DNA of 62,430 nucleotides, taken from contig JADLCT010000025.1 of NCBI GenBank assembly GCA_020847045.1, positions 1-62,430 on the forward strand, in the 5' to 3' direction. Shown one piece after another: positions 35,648 through 43,352 of the stretch; position 1 is the stretch's first letter; every line of letters starts with the position of its first letter. Source of the DNA: Bryobacterales bacterium. Lineage in GTDB: Bacteria > Acidobacteriota > Terriglobia > Bryobacterales > Bryobacteraceae. The notes below the pieces were generated by a model. That model was not told the DNA's origin and searched no databases. It was given only the letters and a program-made list of their open reading frames with translations. The position numbers and the translations under genes were made by a program.

Positions 35648-37063
35648 TTACAGTTCAAAGTGATCCCCGCGCCGGGGGATCGTGACGGGAATGTCATAGT
35701 GCTCCTGGATCGCGGTCTTGAGCCCTTCCTGGTTCACAGGTTCGCCGTGCACCAGGAAAATGCCCTTCAGACGCTTCGCGATGGGCTTGATCCACTGCAG
35801 CAATTCGTTCTGGTCGGCGTGGCCGGAGAGCTCCTGCAGGGTGACCACCTCGGAGCGCAGCCTCACGGGTTCGCCAAAGATGGGCACCTCGGGCCGCCGT
35901 TCGACAATTTTGCGGCCCAACGTGTGTTCCGCCTGGAAGCCGGCAATGAGCACGGTGTTCCGCGGATCCTCGATGTTGTTCCGCAGGTGGTGCAGGATGC
36001 GGCCCGCCTCGCACATTCCGGATGCCGAAATCACGACCATCGGTCCGCGCAGGTCGTTCAACGCCTTCGATTCGGAGGCCTCGCGCACATAGCGCAAGCG
36101 GCGGAAGCCGAACGGGTCGTCGTGGTTCTCGATGTAGCTGTAGGTTTGGGCGTCGAAACACTCCGGGTGCGCGCGGTAGACCTCGGTGGCGTTGATGGCC
36201 AGCGGAGAATCGACAAAGATGGGGATGTCCGGGATGCCTTTGCCGCAGCACATCTGGTGCAGCAGGTAGACGATCTGCTGCGTGCGCCCCACGGCGAAGG
36301 CGGGGATGATCACGCGCCCGCCGCGCGCCGCCGTGCGATTAATGGTGTCACGCAGTTTGTCGAGAACCACCTCATCGTGCTTGTGCAGCCGCGCGCCATA
36401 GGTGGATTCCAGCAGCAGGTAATCGGCTTCCGGAGGAGGCTCCGGGTCGCGGATGATGGGCAGGCCGGGACGGCCCACGTCGCCAGAGAACAAAAGGCGC
36501 AACGTGCGCCCGTTCGACTTTACGCGCAGCAGCACGCAGGCCGAGCCCAACAGGTGGCCGGCGTCGGCATACTCGAACTCCACCTCCTCGGAAACCGGCG
36601 CCGGCTCATGATACGAGCGTGCGCGGAACAGCCCCAAGGCGCGTTCGGCGTCGGCGACCGAATAGAGCGGTTCCACTGGACCATTGCCGTTGTGCTGCAG
36701 AACCGCGCGGCGGCGTTGATTCCTTTTGTTCAAAAATTCCGCGTCTTTCTCTTGCAGATAGGCGGAATCCATGAGCATCGACTTACACAGGTCGATCGTG
36801 GCGGGCGTGGCGTGAATGTCGCCTTCATACCCGCCCCGGGCCAAAGACGGCAGGTTGCCGCTGTGGTCGATGTGCGCGTGCGACAGCACGACCGACGCCA
36901 CCGATTTCGCCGGGAAGGGAAAGTTCCGGTTCCGCTCGAAGGTGTCCTGGCGCCGGCCTTGATACAGGCCGCAATCAAGAAGGTAGCGCTGGCCGCTCAC
37001 CGACACCTCGTGCATGGATCCGGTGACGGTTTGCGCGGCGCCCCAAAAGGTGATTCGCATCAT
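35648..37063 (-). CDS. Metallo-beta-lactamase / beta-CASP RNA-processing nuclease
   Basis: 471 residues from ATG 37063, with a second ATG directly after it. The catalytic metal motif HxHxDH is in VVLSHAHIDHSGNLP. Further motifs are DCGLYQGRR, DAGHLLGSACVLLRV, LLFSGDVGRPGLPI and LLESTYGARLHK. The beta-CASP part has VIIPAFAVGRTQQIVYLLHQ, MVVISASGMCEAGRILHHLR and LSGHADQNELLQWI. The family includes CPSF73-like RNA endonucleases and exonucleases; action on RNA in the cytosol is expected. No partner gene is apparent. Confidence 0.93.
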   Translation of the reverse strand: MMRITFWGAAQTVTGSMHEVSVSGQRYLLDCGLYQGRRQDTFERNRNFPFPAKSVASVVLSHAHIDHSGNLPSLARGGYEGDIHATPATIDLCKSMLMDSAYLQEKDAEFLNKRNQRRRAVLQHNGNGPVEPLYSVADAERALGLFRARSYHEPAPVSEEVEFEYADAGHLLGSACVLLRVKSNGRTLRLLFSGDVGRPGLPIIRDPEPPPEADYLLLESTYGARLHKHDEVVLDKLRDTINRTAARGGRVIIPAFAVGRTQQIVYLLHQMCCGKGIPDIPIFVDSPLAINATEVYRAHPECFDAQTYSYIENHDDPFGFRRLRYVREASESKALNDLRGPMVVISASGMCEAGRILHHLRNNIEDPRNTVLIAGFQAEHTLGRKIVERRPEVPIFGEPVRLRSEVVTLQELSGHADQNELLQWIKPIAKRLKGIFLVHGEPVNQEGLKTAIQEHYDIPVTIPRRGDHFEL

Positions 37064-37131
37064 GTACAGTGTAGCCGCACGGCGGCTCCCGCGTTCCTTC
37101 CTGTGTGCGAACCTATCAGGATTGGGGGGAC

Positions 37132-38394
37132 ATGAGAATAGAGTCAAGATTGCTGTGGATGGGCCTGGGCCTCATGCTGGCGGCGCAACTTTCGCTGGCG
37201 CAACAAACCCGTGCCGCGGAGATCGAATCCGAGCGTGACTCCAAGGCCGGGCATTTGGCGCCGGACACACCATCGAAGCTGGAGGAGCGCCTCATCTATA
37301 TCAAGGACGCCAAGGTGCTGGAGCGGATCACCGCGGGCATCGCGGGTTTCCGCGTGAAGCTGGGCGGACTCGCCACGGGCGGCGGCTTCGCCCTGGGACC
37401 GCAGTATCTGCGCGAGGACCTGGCGCGCGGCACAATGTTCGCCAGCGTTTCGGCGCAGGCCTCGACGCGCCGATGGCTCCGTCTGGAGACGGCCATGGGC
37501 CAGCCCAAGACGGCGAATGGCCGCCTTTTCTGGGAGGCGCGCGCGCTGCATCACAACTATGGCGGCCTGCCCTTCTATGGACAGGGGCCGGATTCGGAGA
37601 AGATCCGGCGCACGAACTACCGTCTGGAGAACACCACCGCCGACGGCGTCGTGGGCGTGCATGTCAACAAGTGGCTGCGCACGGGCGTCTCTTCCGGCTA
37701 CATGTGGAACAACACCGGGCCGGGCACGGACGGCCGCTATGCCAGCGCCGAGCGCGTCTTCCCCGTTTCGCAAGCCTCCGGCATTGACCATCAAACCAAC
37801 TTCTTCCGCTGGGGCGTGTTTGCCCAGGCCGACTATCGCGACAGCAAGACCGGTCCGAGGCAAGGCGGCAACTACACGGCGCGCTATGACAGCTACAATG
37901 ACCGCGTGCTGCGCCGCCACGGCTTCCAACGGCTGGACCTGGAGGCGCAGCAGTACCTGCCGCTGTTCAACAAGCGGCGGGTGTTCGTGCTGCGGGGCCG
38001 CACGGTGATGACCATACACGACCCCGATCAGTCCGTGCCGTTCTACCTGCAAAGCGTGCTGGGCGGGCCGCAGGATCTGCGCGGTTTCCGGCCCTACCGC
38101 TTTTACGATGAGAACATGATGGCGCTGAACGCCGAATACCGCTGGGAGGTTTTCTCCGGCATGGACATGGCTCTGTTTGCCGACGCCGGCAAAGTGACGC
38201 CCAAACGCGGCGATCTCAACTTCAAGAACCTGGAAAGCGCCGTGGGCTTCGGACTGCGATTCAACGCACGCAACGCCACCTTCATCCGCATCGACGTGGG
38301 CTTCAGCCACGAAGGCTTCCAGGTGTGGTTCAAGTTCAACGACGTATTCGCGCAGCGGCCGTTCGGCAGCTCGGCCCCGAGCCACATTTATTAA
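37132..38394 (+). CDS. Outer-membrane beta-barrel protein, BamA/TamA-like
   Basis: 420 residues from ATG 37132 (GGGGG just upstream; ATG 37105 is an alternative). A signal peptide (LLWMGLGLMLAAQLSLAQQT) is followed by about 370 residues of alternating polar/hydrophobic strands. FYLQSVLGGPQDLRGFRPYR and AEYRWEVFSGMDMALFADAG match the conserved C-terminal barrel of BamA/TamA/Omp85-type surface antigens. No POTRA repeats are visible, so this is a barrel-only member. The stop is 8 bases before the next ATG, with the ribosome-binding site in between. It probably forms an operon with the kinase-like and phosphoesterase genes. Confidence 0.85.
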   Translation: MRIESRLLWMGLGLMLAAQLSLAQQTRAAEIESERDSKAGHLAPDTPSKLEERLIYIKDAKVLERITAGIAGFRVKLGGLATGGGFALGPQYLREDLARGTMFASVSAQASTRRWLRLETAMGQPKTANGRLFWEARALHHNYGGLPFYGQGPDSEKIRRTNYRLENTTADGVVGVHVNKWLRTGVSSGYMWNNTGPGTDGRYASAERVFPVSQASGIDHQTNFFRWGVFAQADYRDSKTGPRQGGNYTARYDSYNDRVLRRHGFQRLDLEAQQYLPLFNKRRVFVLRGRTVMTIHDPDQSVPFYLQSVLGGPQDLRGFRPYRFYDENMMALNAEYRWEVFSGMDMALFADAGKVTPKRGDLNFKNLESAVGFGLRFNARNATFIRIDVGFSHEGFQVWFKFNDVFAQRPFGSSAPSHIY

Positions 38395-38402
38395 GAGGAG
38401 GC

Positions 38403-40049
38403 ATGATGATGAGCAAACACAGCCTGTCTGTACTCCTCCTGCTTCTGGCGGCCCCGTTGTGCGCCGAAGGCGGTCCGCGGTTCTACCCCGATGACCCGCT
38501 GCCGTCCGAACCGGCGCCGCGCGACGCCTCCAAGGCCATCCGCCGCAAGATCAGCGACTACTACGATTTCTTTGCCCACATGTTCGCGCATCCGGGCGAA
38601 CAGACCGGAGAAAAGCAAAACGGCCGCGTTGTGCCACCCATCCCGGCGCGCGCCGTGAACACGCTGGGCGAGCCCATGGCGAGCGCCTGGTGGCAGCCGC
38701 GCCACTACTACAGGCGCATGAGCCTGGCCGAGCTGGCCGCCGGTCCCGGCTTGGGACACGCGCCTTCCACCGAGGGCAAGTGGACGGTGGTGAAGGCCAA
38801 GAGCGAAGGCGTCACGCCGGGCTTTGAAATTCTCGATGCGCGCAAGCGCCGCTATGTGCTTAAGTTCGATCCGCTGGAGTATCCCGAGATCGCCACCGCG
38901 CCCGACACCTTGGTTTCGAAGATCTTCTTCGCGTTGGGCTACAACGTGCCGGAGAACTACATAGTTCACTTCCGGCGCGAGGATCTCGAACTGGGCGAGG
39001 ACGTGCAACTTTTGGACGCGCGGGGAAAGCCGCGCAGGATGACACAGCGCGATGTCACCGAGTTGCTCATGAGAGTGCCGCGCGGCCCTGACGGCCGCTA
39101 TCGGGGCGGGGCCAGCCTCTACCTGCCCGGCAAGCCCATCGGCCCTTATAAATATTCGGGCATGAGGCGCGACGACCCCAACGACATCGTGCCCCATGAG
39201 CACCGGCGCGACCTGCGGGGTCTGGCCGTCTTCTGCGCCTGGGTGGGCCATGACGATTCGCGGGCCATCAACTCGCTCGACATGTTGCAGCCCGAAGGCG
39301 GCGCGACGGCCGTGAAGCACTATCTGATCGACTTCGGCTCCACGCTGGGAAGCGCGAGCAACGGTCCCAATTCGCCGCGCTCCGGTTTCGAATATGTATT
39401 CGAGAAGGGGCAGGCGCTGCGCAACTTTTTCAGCCTCGGCCTGTGGGTGCCCTATTGGGCGCACGCCCGCTATCCCGCGTATAAGAGCGTGGGGCGCTTT
39501 GAATCGAAGCTCTTCCGCGCCGCCGGATGGGTTCCCGAATACCCCAACCCGGCCTTCGTGAACCGTCTTCCGGACGACAACTTCTGGGCGGCGAAACAGG
39601 TGATGGCCTTCACCGACGAGGAGATCCGCGCGATCGTCCGCACCGGCCAGTACAGCAACCCCGGCGCGGCGGAGTGGATCGCCGCCGCGCTGATCGAGCG
39701 CCGCGACAAGATCGGCCGCGCCTACTTTGCGGACGTGCTGCCGCTGGACCGCTTCCGCGTCGAGGCCGGCCGTCTCGTGTTTGACGACCTCGCCCGCGCG
39801 CACGGCTTCACGCAAAGCCCGGGATATCAGACCGGCGGCGGGGACTACCCGATCGCCTGGTCGGTTTTCGATAATGGCACCGGCGCCGTGACGCCACTGC
39901 GGGCGCGGGGCGCCGGGATTCCTCGAACGCCCGCCGCGGCCTTCCTGGCTGCGAAGATACAAGGACAGGATGCGAAGAAGACAGCTACGGTTTATCTGCG
40001 CGGCGGCGCTGGCGGTTGGCAGGTGGTGGGCGTGGAGCGCGGCTGGTGA
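38403..40049 (+). CDS. Exported protein with kinase-like catalytic motifs
   Basis: 548 residues; three ATG codons at 38403, 38406 and 38409 follow a strong GAGGAGG (38395-38401). A signal peptide (LSVLLLLLAAPLCAEGGPRF) predicts export. The middle resembles atypical protein kinases (HipA/Fam20/PI4K-like). RYVLKFDPLEYPEIATAP carries a candidate beta-3 lysine at about residue 154, followed by a helix (LVSKIFFALGYNVPENYIVH). CAWVGHDDSRAINSLDML (about 278-295) has Asp285 and Asn290 at the 5-residue spacing of the HRDxxxxN loop, and HYLIDFGSTLGSAS (about 306-319) has a DFG-like triad. The C-terminal 200 residues are unassigned. The kinase reading is my inference from motifs. A non-catalytic or other transferase role is possible. 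It overlaps the next gene by 80 bases. Confidence 0.8.
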   Translation: MMMSKHSLSVLLLLLAAPLCAEGGPRFYPDDPLPSEPAPRDASKAIRRKISDYYDFFAHMFAHPGEQTGEKQNGRVVPPIPARAVNTLGEPMASAWWQPRHYYRRMSLAELAAGPGLGHAPSTEGKWTVVKAKSEGVTPGFEILDARKRRYVLKFDPLEYPEIATAPDTLVSKIFFALGYNVPENYIVHFRREDLELGEDVQLLDARGKPRRMTQRDVTELLMRVPRGPDGRYRGGASLYLPGKPIGPYKYSGMRRDDPNDIVPHEHRRDLRGLAVFCAWVGHDDSRAINSLDMLQPEGGATAVKHYLIDFGSTLGSASNGPNSPRSGFEYVFEKGQALRNFFSLGLWVPYWAHARYPAYKSVGRFESKLFRAAGWVPEYPNPAFVNRLPDDNFWAAKQVMAFTDEEIRAIVRTGQYSNPGAAEWIAAALIERRDKIGRAYFADVLPLDRFRVEAGRLVFDDLARAHGFTQSPGYQTGGGDYPIAWSVFDNGTGAVTPLRARGAGIPRTPAAAFLAAKIQGQDAKKTATVYLRGGAGGWQVVGVERGW

Positions 40050-41244
40050 GCAAGCGGCATTAGCCGCCGGGCCGGACTACGTCTACGTCGGCTCGGTGCA
40101 GGCGCGCGAGGCCTGGATCGCCTGGGGCTCCACGCGTGGCCGAGGCAACACGATTGGCCGCGACAGCAGCCCGCTGGGCCCGGCCTCGGTGGAATTAGGC
40201 GGGAAGCGCCACCAAACCACGGGCCGCAACTGGATGCACGTCACGGGTCTGAGGCCCGACACCATGTATCCGTTCCGCGTGCTGGTGAACGGCGCGCCGT
40301 TCGGCGCGGGCGAACTGCGCACCATGCCCGAGCGCGCCACGCGCCTTCGTTTTTTCGTCATGGGTGACTATGGCACCGGCGCGGATCCGCAATACCGCAT
40401 CGCCCAGGCCATGGAGCGGGAGCTCGCCCGCCACGCCAAGTCGGACAACCCCGTGCGCTTTCTCATCACCACGGGCGACAACATCTACGGCACTCCGTTC
40501 GGCCTGTTCACGAAGGGCTCCGGCGACAGGGACAGCCACTGGGAGCGCCGCTTCTTCGAGCCGTACAAAACCGTGCTGCGTCACATTCCTTTCTATCCCT
40601 CGCCCGGCAATCATGACGGCAACGAAAGCGAAAACCGGGGAGACCTCGCCGTCTATCTCGACAACTTTTTCTTCCCCTCTGGCCGTCCGGAGCGCTGGTA
40701 CAGCTTCGAAATTGGCGGCCTCGCCCAGTTGTACGCGATCGACTCGACGCGCAACAGCGCCACAGGACCGCGCCGCAACGTTTGGCGCGATCTGCCCGGG
40801 CAGAAGAACTGGCTGCGCGCCGAACTGGCCAAACCCGCCGCGCCCTGGCGCATCGCCTACTGGCATCACCCTCCGTTTACGGCAGGACCGCGCCACGAGG
40901 CCAGCCTCTCCTGGATGGGGGACGCCGTGGACATGCTCTCGCGCGGCGGCGTCTCGGCCGTTTTCAACGGCCACGAGCACAACCTGCAAATCGTGAACCG
41001 CAACGAAGCCACCGGCGGTGTGCAGTACATTGTCTCGGGCTCCGGCGGCGAGTTGCGCGACGGCGACATCCGCCAGCGGCTCGACATGGCCAACATCACC
41101 GGCGCCAGTTCCCACCACCAGTTTCTGAGCGTGGAGATCGACGGCGGCGTCATGCGCGTCACGCCGCTCGGCTACGAGCCCATCGTGGTGCGCGATGCGC
41201 GGGGCGTCGAAGTGCCGATGCCGCTTGTAATTCGCCGCCGCTAA
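39970..41244 (+). CDS. Exported metallophosphoesterase, purple-acid-phosphatase-like
   Basis: 424 residues with AAGGA 7 bases before ATG 39970. A signal-peptide-like leader (CAAALAVGRWWAWSAAGEQA) is followed by a fibronectin-like domain (ARE AWIAWGS, MHVTGLRPDTMYPFRV) and the catalytic domain. Metal motifs are FFVMGDYGTG, TTGDNIYG, SPGNHDGNESE, YWHHPPFTAG and FNGHEHNLQI, matching the Dx.., GDN, GNHD, H and GHxH blocks of dinuclear phosphoesterases. It could remove phosphate from proteins, sugars or lipids in the periplasm or at the surface. It overlaps the kinase-like gene by 80 bases, so the two must be translated together. Either gene could have a later start, but the ribosome-binding site supports this one. 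Confidence 0.88.
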   Translation: MRRRQLRFICAAALAVGRWWAWSAAGEQAALAAGPDYVYVGSVQAREAWIAWGSTRGRGNTIGRDSSPLGPASVELGGKRHQTTGRNWMHVTGLRPDTMYPFRVLVNGAPFGAGELRTMPERATRLRFFVMGDYGTGADPQYRIAQAMERELARHAKSDNPVRFLITTGDNIYGTPFGLFTKGSGDRDSHWERRFFEPYKTVLRHIPFYPSPGNHDGNESENRGDLAVYLDNFFFPSGRPERWYSFEIGGLAQLYAIDSTRNSATGPRRNVWRDLPGQKNWLRAELAKPAAPWRIAYWHHPPFTAGPRHEASLSWMGDAVDMLSRGGVSAVFNGHEHNLQIVNRNEATGGVQYIVSGSGGELRDGDIRQRLDMANITGASSHHQFLSVEIDGGVMRVTPLGYEPIVVRDARGVEVPMPLVIRRR

Positions 41245-41282
41245 CACAGGCGCCCCCGCACTCTGCTACACTCGCCTACCGT

Positions 41283-42047
41283 ATGCGAACAGCCGGAATG
41301 GCGGGTGAATTGATGGCCGAGTTCCTCGGCACGATGGTGATGCTGATGTTTGGCGTGGGCGTGGTGGCCTCCGTGGTCCTGTTTGGAACGGGCGCGCCGG
41401 GCGAAACGGTGAACGGCGGGTTCACCAATATCAACATTGGCTGGGGGCTCGCCGTCGTCATGGGCATCCTGGTGGCGGGCAAGATCTCGGGCGCCCATCT
41501 CAACCCCGCCGTCACGCTGGCCCTGGCTCTGCGCCGCGGCTTCCCCTGGGGCAAACTGCTGCCCTATGCGCTTGCCCAAACCGCGGGCGCCTTCGCCGGC
41601 GCAGCCATCGTCTTCACGGCCTACCAGGCGGCTTTTCTGAAGTTTGATCCGGCGCTGGAAAAGACCGCCAAAGTATTCGCCACATTCCCCAGCTTCCCCG
41701 CCTCACCGATGACGGGCTGGACCGACCAGATTGTCGGCACGGCCCTGCTCATCCTGCTCATCCTGGCCATCATCGACGAACGCAACCAGCCACTGGGCGC
41801 CTTGACCCCGTTCGCCATCGGCGCGGTGGTGGTCGCCATCGGCATGTGCTGGGGAACGCTGCATGGCTATGCCATCAACCCCGCGCGCGACCTTGGCCCG
41901 CGCCTGTTCACCGTGGCCGCCGGCTTCCGCAACAACGGCCTCACCGACGGCACCGGCGTCTTCTGGGTTCCCCTCATCGGACCGCTCATCGGCGGCGCGC
42001 TCGGCGCATTTCTTTACGACTTCGGCATCCGCCGCTATCTTCCGTAG
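41283..42047 (+). CDS. MIP family channel, aquaglyceroporin type
   Basis: 254 residues from ATG 41283; ATG 41298 is also possible. Six membrane segments and both NPA loops are present: KISGAHLNPAVTLALALRR and GYAINPARDLGPRLFT. The aspartate after NPAR (NPARD) is the mark of glycerol-type channels rather than strict water channels. It should let glycerol or similar small solutes cross the inner membrane. No glycerol kinase or regulator is adjacent. Confidence 0.93.
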   Translation: MRTAGMAGELMAEFLGTMVMLMFGVGVVASVVLFGTGAPGETVNGGFTNINIGWGLAVVMGILVAGKISGAHLNPAVTLALALRRGFPWGKLLPYALAQTAGAFAGAAIVFTAYQAAFLKFDPALEKTAKVFATFPSFPASPMTGWTDQIVGTALLILLILAIIDERNQPLGALTPFAIGAVVVAIGMCWGTLHGYAINPARDLGPRLFTVAAGFRNNGLTDGTGVFWVPLIGPLIGGALGAFLYDFGIRRYLP

Positions 42048-42669
42048 CAGCCTCCGCCAGCCGGCGGCCGCGAAGTTGAGGACCGGCACACTAGCGCCGC
42101 CCGCCGCAATGCTCTAAACTGTAAAAATCGAGTACTGACGCTTCCCGTCAGACAGTGGAATGAAGAGACAGACGCGCATTTTGGCCGTTCTTCTCCCTCT
42201 GCTGGCCTCGTGGCTGGCGGTGCGCACCGTCACGCCCGTCCTCCGGGGCGCCGCCCCGACCCACCAACGCCACCGCGTACAGCGGCACGCGCGTTCCGGA
42301 AACGCCCGCTTTAACGGCGATCATCACCACGAAGAAATCCCTCAGCTTCTGGCCGGGTCTGAAAGCGGCAAGCAAAGCACGGAGTCCGCATCGACGTGGG
42401 CTGAACTGGGCCCACCAGGCGTCCGGTTTGTTCTGCAACGTCTTGCCGGCAAACCTTCCTTCCCGCCCGCACCTTCCTTCACAGCGGCTGTTTGCAATCT
42501 TCCTCCTGGCCGCGCCCCTCCCTCCTCTCTCTCCTAGGCTGCTCCGCTAGACGAACCGCGCGCGTACTCTCCGCGCACATGCCGGTCTGCGATCCATCGC
42601 CGTCATGTGCCGCTGGCGCGTGGAGGCCCCGTGGCGAACCAACGTCCACACAGTGAATGGAAAGAGACC
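42048..42669. other. Intergenic stretch with weak coding potential
   Basis: About 620 bases between the aquaglyceroporin and carbonic anhydrase genes. It holds a small hairpin, CTGACG/CGTCAG with a 5-base loop (42135-42151), an AT-richer patch around 42112-42135 and a pyrimidine-rich stretch around 42455-42537. One open frame of doubtful reality lies inside (next entry). No RNA gene or repeat is recognised. Confidence 0.4.
42160..42537 (+). CDS. Doubtful small exported protein
   Basis: 125 codons. The N-terminus (ILAVLLPLLASWLAVRTVTP) resembles a signal peptide, but the rest (HHHEEIPQLLAGSESG, then proline-rich) has no recognised family. No ribosome-binding site is convincing and the overlapping opposite strand is also open. 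It may be a non-coding stretch; listed only for completeness. Confidence 0.2.
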   Translation: MKRQTRILAVLLPLLASWLAVRTVTPVLRGAAPTHQRHRVQRHARSGNARFNGDHHHEEIPQLLAGSESGKQSTESASTWAELGPPGVRFVLQRLAGKPSFPPAPSFTAAVCNLPPGRAPPSSLS

Positions 42670-43341
42670 ATGGAAAAACTGATTCAGGGATTAGAGCGTT
42701 TTCAAACCGAAATATTTCCCCGCGAGCGCGAATTGTTCGCTCACCTGGCCAACCATCATGAGCCGCACGCCATGATGATCACCTGTGCCGATGCGCGCAT
42801 CGACCCCAGCCACCTGTTGCAAACCCGCCCGGGCGAGCTATTCATGCTGCGCAACGCGGGCAACATGGTGCCCGCCTACACCAGCGGTCTTGGCGCCGAG
42901 GCGGCCACCATCGAGTACGCCATGTCGGTGCTCAAGCTGAAGCACATTATCGTGTGCGGCCACACCGATTGCGGCGCCATGCGCGCCGTACTGAAACCAG
43001 AAGTGGCCAGCGGAATGCACGCCGTCCAGAACTGGCTGACGCACGCCAGTTGCGCGCGCCGCATCGTGCAGGACCGTTACGGCCACCAAGAGGAGTCCGT
43101 CCGTCTGCGCCGTCTGGTGGAAGAGAACGTGATGGCCCAACTGGTCAATCTGCACACCCATCCTTCGGTGGCCTCCCGTCTACTGACCGGCGCGGTCCAC
43201 TTGTACGGCTGGGTGTATGAGATTGGAGCCGGCCGGATCCATGCCTACGATCCCGCCACCAATGCGTTTCTACCCCTGCAACCAGGCGACCCGTTTCAGG
43301 ATCTGCCCGCCATGCGCCTGGCCATGGCGCTCACCGACTGA
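42670..43341 (+). CDS. Beta-class carbonic anhydrase
   Basis: 223 residues from ATG 42670, with AAAGAGA just upstream. Zinc ligands are in MMITCADARIDPSHLLQ (Cys and Asp) and IIVCGHTDCGAMRAV (His and Cys), the two blocks of beta carbonic anhydrases. GELFMLRNAGNMVPAYTSGL is the typical intervening segment. It interconverts CO2 and bicarbonate. The next gene, 11 bases on, is a SulP transporter, so the pair probably supplies or balances bicarbonate. Confidence 0.94.
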   Translation: MEKLIQGLERFQTEIFPRERELFAHLANHHEPHAMMITCADARIDPSHLLQTRPGELFMLRNAGNMVPAYTSGLGAEAATIEYAMSVLKLKHIIVCGHTDCGAMRAVLKPEVASGMHAVQNWLTHASCARRIVQDRYGHQEESVRLRRLVEENVMAQLVNLHTHPSVASRLLTGAVHLYGWVYEIGAGRIHAYDPATNAFLPLQPGDPFQDLPAMRLAMALTD

Positions 43342-43352
43342 AGGAGATGACC

